64,000 nt of DNA from Natrinema caseinilyticum (GCF_024227435.1 NZ_CP100445.1:1299369-1363368), one strand, 5' to 3'; shown: positions 1 through 10,070, counted from the stretch's first letter. Notes: generated by a model from the letters alone, not told the origin. A program made the numbers and translations.

Positions 1-928
1 ACGGTCGAAAAATCGGTCCCAGTTACCTCGAATCGATAGCGTAAGACCGCTAAACTGCGTTTTGCGTCCGCTCGATCCGTCACACCGACGTGTAAGGGCG
101 GTAACCAAACACCGAGAGGTCGACACGCTCGTCTCGAGAGGATCATCACGCGGCGGCGCGCGATCGAAGACAGACTCCCGACGGCGGACGACCGTCCATC
201 TTCGGTTCGAGAACGACGGCTCGAACTGCGATCCGCACTCGACGCTTCGACGTCCTCGCAGTCGCACCCCCCAACCGACCCTCGTCGACGCTCGCGGCCG
301 TGACGCAAATTTCGTAGCCCTCGCCGCCGATCTCGAGGCCCGAGGTCGGGGACCCCCAATTCGCGCGGCCGTCGCGCTTGCAACCAAGGGAGTCGAACTA
401 CCTGCGGTTCGCATCGTCTCCGAGACGTGACAGAGTCGAGACTTCCCTTCCGACGCGGGAAGGTTGAACCCAGACGTCGGGCGACCCAACGGAACTCGAT
501 GCCGATACGTCGGTGACTTCCCTGTAGCAATCGAATAGACGGTATCAACGTCATCATACGTCGATGCCGGGAATTCTAGGAGGAGATAGCAGTGTGTAAT
601 CCGTACTGAAGGAGAACCGTAGAACTGATATCCATATTATACTTCCGTTCCAGATTTCGCGATTAATGTCATCATTTCGTAATTCAATACAGTAATCGAT
701 ATCGTCCGTTGTAGCGCGCGAATATCCCTCTGAACGGTATTTGGCCTTCATATGGGCGGCTGAGGACGATTTCGACTGGGAGATGCGCCACAGTGATATG
801 GGTGCTCGTGGTGACACGGGTTGCAACTGGCACGATAGTTTGCGCCGATCCGTGTCCGATCGGTTAGCGTCGAATTCCCATAGTGTACGTGTGCGCAGAC
901 CCGGAAAACACAGAGATCTACCCAAACT
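1..928. other. No supported gene
   Basis: No reading frame here has the acidic composition or recognisable motifs of a haloarchaeal protein. The open frames present are arginine-rich shadows. Positions 540-740 are noticeably AT-richer than the rest. An arginine/leucine-rich frame near 120-260 could be a decayed coding remnant, but nothing identifies it. Confidence 0.5.
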
Positions 929-1702
929 ATGAGACGGACAATCACGATACTACTGACGCTCGCACTCATCACCAGCGCGGCGTTCGTCGGACTCGCTGGG
1001 ACGGCAGCTGCGGGCGGTACAGACGACGATCACAAGGACTACGGAGATTCTGACGATCTCCGATTCGCAGATATCGACATCGATCAGTCGCAAGGCGTCT
1101 CGCAGACGAACGCGATCGAGCAAAACGCGGCTCAGGTCGCCAATCAGGAGGCGACCGGAATCGATATCGGCGAAATAACTGACGGCGATGATGGAGACGA
1201 TGGTGATGGAAACGATGGCACTGACAGCGTCGACGGCATTCAGACCGTCGAGTTCTACCAAAACGATAATCTGTTCGTCAGATTCCGGTGGACTGGCCAA
1301 ATGTTCGTCCCCACCGAGGGGTCGCAAGGTGCTGTCGATCTACAAGCGACCACATTCAACGAGGATGGCGAACCGACGGCAGCCGAGTGGAGTGTCCAGG
1401 GTGGCGGTCCACAGCTAGATTACGCAATCGTTCAATCGAACGGCGAGCAGTGTCGGTTCGACATCAGCGAGGGCCAGTTGAGCGGAACAGTGACCGCCTG
1501 TGAACCGACCAACGGCGACGGTAACGGCAACGGCGACGGTAACGGTGACGGCGCCGGCGACGGTGACAGTTTCACCGGCACCACTGGCGATCAGACGATC
1601 AACCAGGTTATCGAGCAGAACGCCGACGCGGACAACGCGAACTCACAGAACGTCGACGCGTCTGCCTGGAACGGCGATGTCACCGCGCTCTTCGCCGGCT
1701 GA
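929..1702 (+). CDS. Secreted N/Q-rich repeat protein
   Basis: This 257-residue protein starts with a typical Sec signal peptide (basic MRRT, hydrophobic core to about residue 26, then AAAGG). Two N/Q-rich stretches, at about residues 52-75 (SQTNAIEQNAAQVANQ) and 218-245 (NQVIEQNADADNANSQN), flank a middle domain of about 100 residues that contains two cysteines likely to form a disulfide. Gly/Asp/Asn linkers separate the parts. The spacing of S, N and Q recalls curlin-type repeats, but there are too few copies for a firm assignment. It is presumably exported and extracellular. Its function is not known, and neighbours give no clue. A T-run follows the stop codon. Confidence 0.8.
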   Translation: MRRTITILLTLALITSAAFVGLAGTAAAGGTDDDHKDYGDSDDLRFADIDIDQSQGVSQTNAIEQNAAQVANQEATGIDIGEITDGDDGDDGDGNDGTDSVDGIQTVEFYQNDNLFVRFRWTGQMFVPTEGSQGAVDLQATTFNEDGEPTAAEWSVQGGGPQLDYAIVQSNGEQCRFDISEGQLSGTVTACEPTNGDGNGNGDGNGDGAGDGDSFTGTTGDQTINQVIEQNADADNANSQNVDASAWNGDVTALFAG

Positions 1703-1730
1703 ACGCGTCGTTCTCGGCTGAATTCGACAT

Positions 1731-1741
1731 CGCTTTTTTTA
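1731..1741 (+). terminator. T-rich terminator after secreted protein
   Basis: A run of seven T preceded by GC lies about 30 bases after the stop codon of the secreted protein. Oligo-T stretches are the usual intrinsic terminator in haloarchaea. Confidence 0.45.
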
Positions 1742-1921
1742 TCGTGGCGCTCGAGCCCGGACCGATAGCCGGTCGTTCGATGCCAACTGAACGGGAGTCG
1801 ACGAGCGATCTGCGTCCCGAGAACGGATCGACGGGGCAGGTCGACGGCGGAGCCGCGCGGCCGTACTGTCGCGCTCGAGGCGCTCGTCGTCCGTCGAACG
1901 TGACTCTCACCGCGATGGCGG

Positions 1922-3274
1922 TCACTCTGCCCCGTCGTCGGACCGGACGAGCCGTTCCGCCCGTTCCATCACGGTTCGAATCGGGAGCCCGGTCTCTCGA
2001 GCGACCGCTTTCGCGTCGTCGAACTCGGCGCTGACGTCGTAGACGGTGCCGTCGGTATCGCTCGCGATTTTCACCGTCACCTCGTACTCGTCGCCGCCCT
2101 CCGCGCCGTCGATCTCGAGGACGACGGTTTCGAACTCGCGATTCGCGATCCAGCGGTGCGTGACGCCCGCATCGCGGACGCCGAGCGTTCCGGTCTCGTC
2201 GGCCAACGTCCGGGCGACGCGCTCGCGATCCTCGGGGTCGCAGACGACCTTCACGAGGTGACCCGGTCGGGACTTCTTCATCGTCGCGGGTACGATGGCG
2301 GTGTCCTTCGCGCCCGCGCGAGCGAGTGTGTCCTGCAGGCCGCCCAGCACTTCCGGCGTCGCGTCGTCGAGGTTGGTCTCGAGGACGGCGACGTCGTCTT
2401 CGACGAGCCCCCCCTCGCTGGTTCCGACCAGCGCACGGAGCACGTTCGGATGTGGATCGAAGTCGTAGCCCCCTGCGCCGTAGCCCGATCCCTCCAGTGA
2501 GAGCGCCGGCAGCGAGTCGACGCCGTCGGCGAAGTGGCCCAGAATCGCCGCCCCCGTCGGGGTGAGCAACTCCGCGTCGACCGGCCCGCCGCGCAGCGAC
2601 CAGTCGGCACCCCGCGCGATTTCGACGACCGCCGGCGTCGGCACCGGATACTCGCCGTGGCTCATCGACACCGTCCCGTCACCGGTCGAAAGCGGCGTGG
2701 TCACGATCCGATCCGGCTCGAGGTCGTGTACCAGCGCCGCGGCGCCGACCACGTCCGCGATGGCGTCGTCGGCCCCCACCTCGTGGAAGTGGATGTCCTC
2801 TATATCCTCGCCGTGAACGCGCGCTTCCGCCCGGCCGAGCAGTTCGAAGATCGCCAGCGCGTCGCGTTCGACCGCCGGCCCGAGGCCCATGTCGGTGACG
2901 ATCTCGCGGACCTCGAGATAGCTGCGGTGTGGGCCGTGTCCCTCGGCGTGGACACCCTCGTGATCGTCGTGGCCGTCGTGATGGTCGTGATCGTCGTGGC
3001 CGTCGTGATGGTCGTGGTCGTCGTGGCCGTTATCGTCGTGGTCGTGGCTATGATCGTGATCGTGGCCGTCGTGGCCATCCTCACCGTCGGCGAGGAGGAC
3101 GTCGACCGTCGTCGCCGCGATTCCGCACTTGGTCGTCGAGTCGATTCGGTACTCCACCTCGAGGGCGTCGGTGACGGGCTCTACGACGTCGGGGTCGCCA
3201 CCGGCGTCGAGGAGGGCGGCGAGGATCATGTCGCCGCTGGCTCCCATGCGGCCGTCGAAGGCCAGAACTCGCAT
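1922..3274 (-). CDS. larC: Nickel pincer cofactor biosynthesis protein LarC
   Basis: LarC inserts nickel into the pyridinium-3,5-bisthiocarboxylate mononucleotide cofactor. The 450-residue protein begins MRVLAFDGRMGASGDM, the hallmark LarC N-terminus, so the start at 3274 is preferred over a 64-residue upstream extension that is basic and unlike the family. Residues 65-116 are a His/Asp-rich insert of repeated GHDDHDHH-type units, longer than the usual LarC histidine loop and suited to nickel binding. The family C-terminal half (about residues 250-445) is present in one frame, with no sign of the larC1/larC2 frameshift known from lactobacilli. No larB or larE lies in the window. It is divergent from the CDC48 gene, with 211 bases between. 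Confidence 0.93.
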   Translation of the reverse strand: MRVLAFDGRMGASGDMILAALLDAGGDPDVVEPVTDALEVEYRIDSTTKCGIAATTVDVLLADGEDGHDGHDHDHSHDHDDNGHDDHDHHDGHDDHDHHDGHDDHEGVHAEGHGPHRSYLEVREIVTDMGLGPAVERDALAIFELLGRAEARVHGEDIEDIHFHEVGADDAIADVVGAAALVHDLEPDRIVTTPLSTGDGTVSMSHGEYPVPTPAVVEIARGADWSLRGGPVDAELLTPTGAAILGHFADGVDSLPALSLEGSGYGAGGYDFDPHPNVLRALVGTSEGGLVEDDVAVLETNLDDATPEVLGGLQDTLARAGAKDTAIVPATMKKSRPGHLVKVVCDPEDRERVARTLADETGTLGVRDAGVTHRWIANREFETVVLEIDGAEGGDEYEVTVKIASDTDGTVYDVSAEFDDAKAVARETGLPIRTVMERAERLVRSDDGAE

Positions 3275-3485
3275 GCGTAACCTCGAGCGCGGAAGCCGCA
3301 AAAAACCACCTGTCCGGGCCTCCAGACGGGGATGTCGATATGGCCAAAACCCACCGAGTCCGGTACATCTTTGTAGCATCCGGCCCCAAGTATCTATGGT
3401 AGCGACTAGCACAGGAATGTGGGCTAACACAAAACATATCCGCTCACGTATCGGAGCCAATGACATCGCCGTCCATCCCTAAATC

Positions 3486-5714
3486 ATGAACGAAGTCCAA
3501 CTGGAGGTTGCCAAGGCGTACCCGAACGACTCGGGTCGTGGTATCGCCCGGCTCGACCCGGACACGCTGTTGCATCTGAAGCTCAGTCCGGGCGACATCA
3601 TCGAAATCGAAGGTGCAGACACGACTGCCGCGAAGGTCTGGCGCGCAGACCGGCAGGACTGGAACACGGATACCGTCCGTATCGACGGGTTCACCCGGCA
3701 GAACGCCGACGTCGGTATCGGAGAACGGGTCACGATCCGCAAGGCGGAGGCGACGAAAGCCGACACGCTCGTCCTCGCGCCGCCGGAAGAGGCGTCGGTC
3801 CAGTTCGGCTCCGACGCGGCGGGCATGGTCAAACGCCAGATTCTCAAACGCCCGGTCGTCGGCCGCGACATCGTCCCCGTGATGTCCTCGACGAACCATC
3901 CGTTCATGCGGTCCCCGGGGCAGGCGATTCCGCTGATCGCCGTCGAGACCGAACCCGAAGGGGTCGTCCTCATCACCGAAGACACCGACGTCGAACTCCG
4001 CGAGGAACCCATCTCCGGCTTCGAGAAGACCGGCGGCGGAATCACGTACGAGGACATCGGCGGCCTCCAGAACGAGATTCAGCGGGTTCGGGAGATGGTG
4101 GAACTCCCGATGAAACACCCACAGATCTTCAAGAAGCTCGGTATCGAGCCGCCACAGGGCGTCCTCCTGCACGGGCCGCCGGGCACCGGGAAGACGCTGC
4201 TCGCGAAAGCCGTCGCCAACGAGACCTCCGCCAGTTTCTTCTCTATCGCCGGCCCCGAGATCATCTCGAAGTACTACGGCGAATCCGAACAGCAACTCAG
4301 GGAGATCTTCGAGGACGCCACCGAGGAGTCGCCCTCGATCATCTTCATCGACGAACTCGACTCCATCGCCCCGAAACGAGAGGACGTCACCGGCGAAGTC
4401 GAACGCCGCGTCGTCGCTCAGTTACTGACGATGATGGACGGCCTCGAGTCGCGGGGGCAGGTCATCGTCATCGCGGCGACCAACCGCGTCGACAGCGTCG
4501 ACCCCGCGCTCCGACGCCCCGGTCGCTTCGACCGCGAAATCGAGATCGGCGTGCCGGACGAGACCGGCCGGGAAGAGATCCTCCAGATCCACACCCGCGG
4601 TATGCCCCTCTCCGACGACGTCAACCTCGGCCACCTGGCCGACGAGACCCACGGCTTCGTCGGTGCCGACATCGAGAGCCTGACCAAGGAAGCCGCGATG
4701 AAAGCGCTGCGACGCTACCTGCCCGAGATCGACCTCGACGAGGAGGACATCCCGCCGAGCCTGATCGACCGGATGATCGTCAAGCGCGAGGATTTCCGCG
4801 GCGCGCTGAACGAAGTCGAACCCTCGGCAATGCGGGAAGTCCTCGTCGAACTCCCGAAGATAACCTGGGACGACGTTGGCGGCCTCCACGACGCGAAAGA
4901 TCAGGTGAAAGAGTCCGTCGAGTGGCCGCTCTCGAGCCCCGAGCGCTTCGAACGGCTCGGGATCGATCCGCCGGCGGGCGTCCTGCTCTACGGCCCGCCG
5001 GGGACCGGGAAGACGCTGATGGCGAAGGCCGTCGCCAACGAAACTAACGCCAACTTCATCTCGGTGCGCGGCCCGCAACTGCTCTCGAAGTGGGTCGGCG
5101 AATCGGAGAAGGCCATCCGACAGACCTTCCGCAAGGCGCGGCAAGTCTCCCCGACGGTCATCTTCTTCGACGAACTCGACGCGCTCGCGCCGGGCCGAGG
5201 CGGAGAAACCGGTTCGAACGTCTCCGAACGCGTCGTCAACCAGCTTCTGACCGAACTCGACGGGTTAGAGGAGATGGAGAACGTGATGGTCATCGGCGCG
5301 ACCAACCGACCGGACATGATCGATCCCGCGCTGTTGCGCTCCGGTCGGTTCGACCGACTGGTCATGATCGGCGAACCCGACGTCGACGGCCGCGAACGGA
5401 TCCTCGAGATCCACACCCAGGAGACGCCGCTCGCCGCGGACGTCACCCTGCGGGAAATCGCCGAGATCACCGACGGCTACGTGGGCAGCGACCTCGAGTC
5501 GATCGCCCGCGAGGCCGCCATCGAAGCGCTCCGTGAGGATCAGGAGGCGGAGGTCGTCGAGATGCGCCACTTCCGACAGGCCATGGAGAACGTCCGTCCG
5601 ACGATCACCGACGACATCCTGGAGTACTACGAACAGATCGAAGAGGAGTTCCAGGGCGGCACGAGCGGCCCGACCCCGACGGGCCGTCGCGGCAGTCGGA
5701 TCGGCTTCCAGTAG
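3486..5714 (+). CDS. CDC48/VAT-family AAA+ ATPase
   Basis: This 742-residue protein is an archaeal CDC48 (p97/VCP, VAT) unfoldase. The N-domain (about residues 1-185, double-psi barrel plus four-stranded barrel) is followed by two AAA modules. D1 has Walker A GPPGTGKT at about 230 and Walker B IIFIDE; D2 has GPPGTGKT near 503 and VIFFDE, with arginine-finger regions RRPGRFD and LRSGRFD. All nucleotide-binding motifs are intact. It should act as a hexamer that extracts or unfolds cytosolic substrates for proteolysis. It converges on a second CDC48 gene. Confidence 0.97.
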   Translation: MNEVQLEVAKAYPNDSGRGIARLDPDTLLHLKLSPGDIIEIEGADTTAAKVWRADRQDWNTDTVRIDGFTRQNADVGIGERVTIRKAEATKADTLVLAPPEEASVQFGSDAAGMVKRQILKRPVVGRDIVPVMSSTNHPFMRSPGQAIPLIAVETEPEGVVLITEDTDVELREEPISGFEKTGGGITYEDIGGLQNEIQRVREMVELPMKHPQIFKKLGIEPPQGVLLHGPPGTGKTLLAKAVANETSASFFSIAGPEIISKYYGESEQQLREIFEDATEESPSIIFIDELDSIAPKREDVTGEVERRVVAQLLTMMDGLESRGQVIVIAATNRVDSVDPALRRPGRFDREIEIGVPDETGREEILQIHTRGMPLSDDVNLGHLADETHGFVGADIESLTKEAAMKALRRYLPEIDLDEEDIPPSLIDRMIVKREDFRGALNEVEPSAMREVLVELPKITWDDVGGLHDAKDQVKESVEWPLSSPERFERLGIDPPAGVLLYGPPGTGKTLMAKAVANETNANFISVRGPQLLSKWVGESEKAIRQTFRKARQVSPTVIFFDELDALAPGRGGETGSNVSERVVNQLLTELDGLEEMENVMVIGATNRPDMIDPALLRSGRFDRLVMIGEPDVDGRERILEIHTQETPLAADVTLREIAEITDGYVGSDLESIAREAAIEALREDQEAEVVEMRHFRQAMENVRPTITDDILEYYEQIEEEFQGGTSGPTPTGRRGSRIGFQ

Positions 5715-5890
5715 ACGCGGACCTGCCCGCTTTCTGTCTCCGGTTTCCGGTTTCGTCGATCGATTCGGTCGACTACGGTTTTCCTCGCCATCTTGCCGCT
5801 CGAGCGTCGGCGACCGTCTCGTCGGCACAGACTCCGGTCGATACGGCCGAAGACTTCCGTAACCGTGTCGCGCCCCGCGTGACGAGCGAT

Positions 5891-8131
5891 CTACCGGGGA
5901 TCCGTCGCCGCTCGAGCGGCCTCGATGTGTCGCCGCCCGATCCGAACGTCGGCTGCCTTTTCGTTCGCCGTTTCGGGATCGTGTTCGCTCGCGACCTCCC
6001 TGATCGCCCGCATGGACGCGTCCCTGACCAGCGCCTCGAGGTCGGCGCCGGTGTAACCCTCGAGTTCGGCGGCGAGTTCGGAGACGTCGACGTCCTCGTC
6101 GAGCGGTTTGTCCCGGGTGTGGACGGCCAGGATTTTCTCGCGGGCCGCTCGATCGGGTTCGCCCACGAACACGTGGGTGTCGAGGCGTCCGGGACGGAGC
6201 AACGCGGGATCGATCTGGTCCTTGCGGTTGGTCGCGGCGAGGACGACGAGGTTCGGGTTTTCCCGCATTCCGTCGAGTTCGGTCAACAGTTGGGAGACGA
6301 CCCGCTCGGTCACTTCGTGTCCGTCGCCCCGAGCGGCGGCGATGGCGTCGATCTCGTCGAAGAAGACGATCGATGGGGCCGACTGGCGGGCGCGCTCGAA
6401 CACCTCTCGAATCGCCTTCTCGCTCTCACCGACGTATCGGTCGACGATTTCGGGGCCGTCGACGCGGACGAAGTTGACGTCCGTCTCCCCGGCGAGCGCG
6501 CGGGCGAGCAACGTTTTTCCGGTTCCCGGCGGGCCGTAGAGCAGGACGCCGGAGGGCGGGTCCGTGTTGGTCTCCTCGAACAGCCGATCGTAGGTCAACG
6601 GCCACTCGACGGATTCCCGGAGCGTCTGCTTTGCGTCCTCGAGCCCCCCGACGGCCGAAAAGTCGATGGTCGGCGATTCCGCGACGTATTCGCGCATCGC
6701 GGACGGTTCGACGGACGCGAGCGCGGCGTCGAAGTGCGCCTTCCGAACCGTCGGATTCCGGTTCCACTCGCGTCGCTCGTCGGCCTCGGTCGGGCGATCG
6801 CGAATTGCGGCCATCGCAGCTTCGCTCGCGACGGCATCCAGGTCGGCCCCGACGAAGCCGTGCGTCCGCCGCGCGATGGCGTCGATATCGACATCGTCGG
6901 AGAGAGGCATGCTCCGGGTGTGAACCTCGAGTATCTCCCGCCGACCCTCCTCGTCGGGGACGCCGATTCCGATCTCGCGGTCGAAGCGGCCGCCGCGCCG
7001 GAGCGCGGGATCGATCGCGTCGACGCGGTTGGTCGCGCCGATGACGATCACTTCGCCGCGTGCGTCGAGTCCGTCCATCAGCGTTAGCAACTGGCCGACG
7101 ATCCGATTCTCCGCGTCCCCCTCGTCGTCGCGCGTGCCCGCGATCGAGTCGATTTCGTCGAAGAAGACGATGGTCGGTGCGTTCTCGCGGGCGGTCTCGA
7201 ACGTTCGCCGGAGCTGTTCTTCGGACTCGCCTTTGTACTTCGACATGATCTCGGGGCCCGAAATCGTCTCGAATGCGGCGTCGACTTCGTTGGCGACGGC
7301 GCGCGCGATCAGCGTCTTCCCGGTGCCCGGCGGCCCGTGCAGGAGGACGCCCGACGGCGACTCGACGCCGAGCCGTCGAAAGAGCTCCGGTTCCGACAGC
7401 GGGAGTTCGATCATCTCGCGGACGAGTTCGAGTTCCTCGTCCAGCCCGCCGATGTCCTCGTACGTGATGCCGGACCCGGGTCCCGTATCGTCCGACTCGA
7501 CCGCGGGACCTGTATCGGCGGGGCCAGCGGGAGACGACGATTCGGACCGTGACCGGCCGCCGTCGACGGAACCCGGGTCGCTCGAGCCTTCGGTGACTCC
7601 TCCCGTCCCGCCCCCGCTGGCGGTCGCGAGGCGGATCGAGGTTCCGCTCGTGATCCGAACGTCGCCGGCGGGGTCGGTGTCGCTGACCTTGAACGGTTGC
7701 TGGTCGATCCCTTCGATTCGAATCTGCTCGCCGGCACGCACCGGGCGGTTACGAAGGGTCTCCGCGGCACCGTTTACGGCGGCGCGGCGCTGACTCTCCG
7801 AGAGACCCGGCGGTGGGACCAACGTGACCCGGTCGGCGTCTGCGATCGTCGACGTATCTTTCGCTCGGACGGAAACCGTATCACCGACGTGAACGCCGGC
7901 GTTCGCGCGCGTATCGCCGTCGATCTGAATCGAATCGTCGGGGGTCGATGGATCGGCCGGCCACATCTTCGCGACCGTCGACTCGTCGCCCTCGATCACG
8001 ACGGCATCGCCGCTCAGGATGCCGAGCCGTCGCCGCGCTGGTTCGGGAATCCGTGCGACACCCCGGCCCGCATCCGCTTTCTCGGCGGCGTGCACCGACA
8101 ACGTGACGCCGTCCGATTCCGACGAACTCAT
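5891..8131 (-). CDS. Second CDC48-family AAA+ ATPase
   Basis: This 746-residue paralogue has the same N-domain, D1 and D2 order. D1 has [14 protein letters not shown] and IVFFDEIDSIA; D2 has [14 protein letters not shown] and IVFFDEIDAIA; the arginine-finger segments read RRGGRFD and LRPGRLD. A Gly/Ser/Asp-rich linker of about 60 residues after the N-domain (SSPAGPADTGPAVESDD type) separates it from the first copy, which lacks this linker. I chose the ATG at 8131 (MSSSESDGVTLSV), because the upstream frame is arginine-rich and unlike the family. It points tail-to-tail at the first CDC48 gene across 176 bases. Confidence 0.95.
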   Translation of the reverse strand: MSSSESDGVTLSVHAAEKADAGRGVARIPEPARRRLGILSGDAVVIEGDESTVAKMWPADPSTPDDSIQIDGDTRANAGVHVGDTVSVRAKDTSTIADADRVTLVPPPGLSESQRRAAVNGAAETLRNRPVRAGEQIRIEGIDQQPFKVSDTDPAGDVRITSGTSIRLATASGGGTGGVTEGSSDPGSVDGGRSRSESSSPAGPADTGPAVESDDTGPGSGITYEDIGGLDEELELVREMIELPLSEPELFRRLGVESPSGVLLHGPPGTGKTLIARAVANEVDAAFETISGPEIMSKYKGESEEQLRRTFETARENAPTIVFFDEIDSIAGTRDDEGDAENRIVGQLLTLMDGLDARGEVIVIGATNRVDAIDPALRRGGRFDREIGIGVPDEEGRREILEVHTRSMPLSDDVDIDAIARRTHGFVGADLDAVASEAAMAAIRDRPTEADERREWNRNPTVRKAHFDAALASVEPSAMREYVAESPTIDFSAVGGLEDAKQTLRESVEWPLTYDRLFEETNTDPPSGVLLYGPPGTGKTLLARALAGETDVNFVRVDGPEIVDRYVGESEKAIREVFERARQSAPSIVFFDEIDAIAAARGDGHEVTERVVSQLLTELDGMRENPNLVVLAATNRKDQIDPALLRPGRLDTHVFVGEPDRAAREKILAVHTRDKPLDEDVDVSELAAELEGYTGADLEALVRDASMRAIREVASEHDPETANEKAADVRIGRRHIEAARAATDPR

Positions 8132-8223
8132 GATCGTTCCTTTCGGCCCAGGCGTCTTGAGAATTGTCCCGTTTCGAGGGACGGACCCGAGATTCGGCAT
8201 CGACCGGACCACTCGAGCGCGAC

Positions 8224-8856
8224 TCAGAGAGCGTTTTCGAGGAGCCGATCGATCCCGCGGCGAAGCCGCTCCGACGCCGATGGAGCGGAGATGCCGAGCC
8301 GATCGCCGATCTCCTCGGTCGATGCCTCTCTCGGGACTGCGAAATAGCCCGACTCGTGGGCCGCGACGAGCGCCTCGTGCTGTTCGCGGGTCAGACCGAA
8401 GGGTGGGTCGTCGGTCGGCGATTCCCGGGTCAGTCGCTCGAGTTTGAACGTCCCGCCCCGCTCGGTACAGAACGACCGATATTCTGCGAGCGCCTCCCTG
8501 TCGGGGAATCGTGCCCGTCCCCACCAGCCGTCGACGGTTACGATCCCGCCCAGGGGCGTGGTCCCGAGTTCGACGTATTTTCGATAGATCGGGAGCGGCG
8601 GATCCAGCAACGTGATCCGATACAGTTCCCCGCCGTCGGTATCGGTTATCATCGTGTACGTTCCGACCGTCGGATCGTCGGCCAGCGCCTCGGGAAAGTC
8701 GTCGGTCGCTCCGACGGCCCGGCAGAGAACGACCGGGCGATCCGGATCGACGACGAGGATCCGGTCGATGTAGAGCGTGATCCCCGGAACGGCCGTCACT
8801 GCGTCCGTCAACGGCAGATCGGGAGAGTTGAGCTGGAACTCCGCGATGAGGCCCAT
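8224..8856 (-). CDS. HTH-10 (Bat-like) transcriptional regulator
   Basis: This 210-residue protein begins MGLIAEFQL, the standard start of this haloarchaeal family, so the ATG at 8856 is preferred over the one 6 codons upstream. The N-terminal 150 residues form the family's beta-rich sensor-like region. Residues from about 158 contain the C-terminal HTH-10 domain (GLTREQHEALVAAHESGYF, then EEIGDRLGISAPSASERLRR). Signals for this subgroup are not known. It is divergent from the R2-like oxidase gene with 87 bases between, so it may control that gene. Confidence 0.88.
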   Translation of the reverse strand: MGLIAEFQLNSPDLPLTDAVTAVPGITLYIDRILVVDPDRPVVLCRAVGATDDFPEALADDPTVGTYTMITDTDGGELYRITLLDPPLPIYRKYVELGTTPLGGIVTVDGWWGRARFPDREALAEYRSFCTERGGTFKLERLTRESPTDDPPFGLTREQHEALVAAHESGYFAVPREASTEEIGDRLGISAPSASERLRRGIDRLLENAL

Positions 8857-8943
8857 AGGCGCTCTTTCGCCCATTCGAACTTAAATGCCCTAGTCCATGA
8901 GATACAGTTTGATCGCGACGCGATACGAACCATCGGGACGAGC

Positions 8944-9846
8944 ATGAGCGCCGACGAACTCCCCGCGATGCAACTCGACACGACGATTCGCCCCCACAAC
9001 TACTACCGAAACGCGGTCAAGAAACACTGGGATCCCCACGAGGTCGATCTCGAGGCGGACCGGAAGGGCGCGTCCGAACTCTCGGAACCGGCGTTCCAGG
9101 GACTCAAACGATCACTCGCACTGTTCGGTGCAGGCGAGGAATCGGTGACGGAGGATCTCGCGCCTCTGGCGGTCGTCCTCGAGGATATCGAAGACCAGAT
9201 GTTTCTGACGACACAGCTCTACGAGGAGTCCAAACACGTCGATTTCTTCGACCGCTACTGGCGTGAAGTGGTACACACCGAGGAGGAACGCCGCGGGCAG
9301 GAACTCTCGCCGCCGACGGACGAGCGGTGGTTCAACGACCCGTACGACGAACTGTTCGAGCGCAACGAGCGAGCGATGGCGCGACTGCTCGACGACGACA
9401 CGCCGGAGAACCGCGCGAGGGCCCACTGTCACTACCACCTGACGATCGAGGGAATTCTGGCCCAGACGGGCTACTACGGTCTCACCCTCGCGTACGGTGA
9501 GAACGAGCCCGAACTACCGGATCTGCCGGGACTGGTCGAGGGACTCAAACTGGTCCGCAGCGACGAAGGGCGCCACGTCGGCTTCGGAATGGCGAAACTC
9601 AAATCGCTCGTGAGCAGCGGCGCGGTCGACCCCGACCTCCTCCGAGAGACGGTCGACGAACTGGTGCCGCTCGTCCAGGAGAGTCTGACGGGCGACGGCA
9701 GGGCCAGCGCCGAATCGGGCCCCGGACCGAGTCCGTCCGATCTGGCCGACTACGCGTACACCAAACACGAACAGCGAATGCGACAGATCACCACCGCGAG
9801 CGAGAAGATTCCGGACGTCGAGGAACTGACCGAACTCGAGGCCTGA
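8944..9846 (+). CDS. R2-like ligand-binding oxidase (R2lox)
   Basis: This 300-residue ferritin-superfamily protein resembles R2lox, the Mn/Fe oxidase related to class I ribonucleotide reductase R2. The metal ligands are visible: an early Glu in GAGEESVTEDL, EESKH (ExxH) near 95, Glu in HLTIEGILAQTG and DEGRH (ExxH) near 218. A valine two residues after the first ligand Glu and a tyrosine in QTGYY match the residues that form the Val-Tyr ether cross-link in R2lox. The start at 8944 (MSADELPAMQ) is chosen because the longer frame upstream is antisense to the regulator. The natural substrate of this family is unknown. Confidence 0.88.
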   Translation: MSADELPAMQLDTTIRPHNYYRNAVKKHWDPHEVDLEADRKGASELSEPAFQGLKRSLALFGAGEESVTEDLAPLAVVLEDIEDQMFLTTQLYEESKHVDFFDRYWREVVHTEEERRGQELSPPTDERWFNDPYDELFERNERAMARLLDDDTPENRARAHCHYHLTIEGILAQTGYYGLTLAYGENEPELPDLPGLVEGLKLVRSDEGRHVGFGMAKLKSLVSSGAVDPDLLRETVDELVPLVQESLTGDGRASAESGPGPSPSDLADYAYTKHEQRMRQITTASEKIPDVEELTELEA

Positions 9847-9935
9847 CGCCGGCGGTTCCGCGACACGGACCATCGGACGATTCGGGACCATCCACCGGAG
9901 AAACGACTTTTGTCGTTCGTGTCCCATCGTCTCTC

Positions 9936-10070
9936 ATGGTCGTCCAGACAGAACGCGAGGATACCATATGGTACGAGTGTGAGACCTACGGTCTGCTCTT
10001 CGACGAACGGTCGGACGCATCAGAACACGAGAAGCGCTGCGACGACAGCGATCCGTCCTACATCCAGTGA
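9936..10070 (+). CDS. DUF7128-type small protein
   Basis: This 44-residue ORF encodes MVVQTEREDTIWYECETYGL and ends DDSDPSYIQ. It fits a family of tiny haloarchaeal zinc-finger-like proteins as I remember them, which share WYxCExCGLLFD, then HExxC, then DPSYIQ. Here the second residue of the expected CxxC is tyrosine (CETY), while the later H and C of SEHEKRC remain. A zinc site would therefore be incomplete or use another ligand. Function is unknown. The start is the only ATG, about 90 bases after the R2lox stop. Confidence 0.75.
   Translation: MVVQTEREDTIWYECETYGLLFDERSDASEHEKRCDDSDPSYIQ

Noticed and set aside
62-430. 122-codon frame at the window start
   Set aside because: Arg-rich composition of a shadow frame, with no promoter or homology pattern.
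1922-3466. Programmed frameshift in larC
   Set aside because: The whole LarC coding region is in one continuous frame from 3274 to 1922.
5715-5890. Gene between the two CDC48 genes
   Set aside because: The gap is only 176 bases and holds shadow frames from both neighbours.
8164-8943. Long upstream extension of the R2lox reading frame
   Set aside because: It is antisense to the HTH-10 regulator and basic; the R2lox family starts at MSADELPAMQ.
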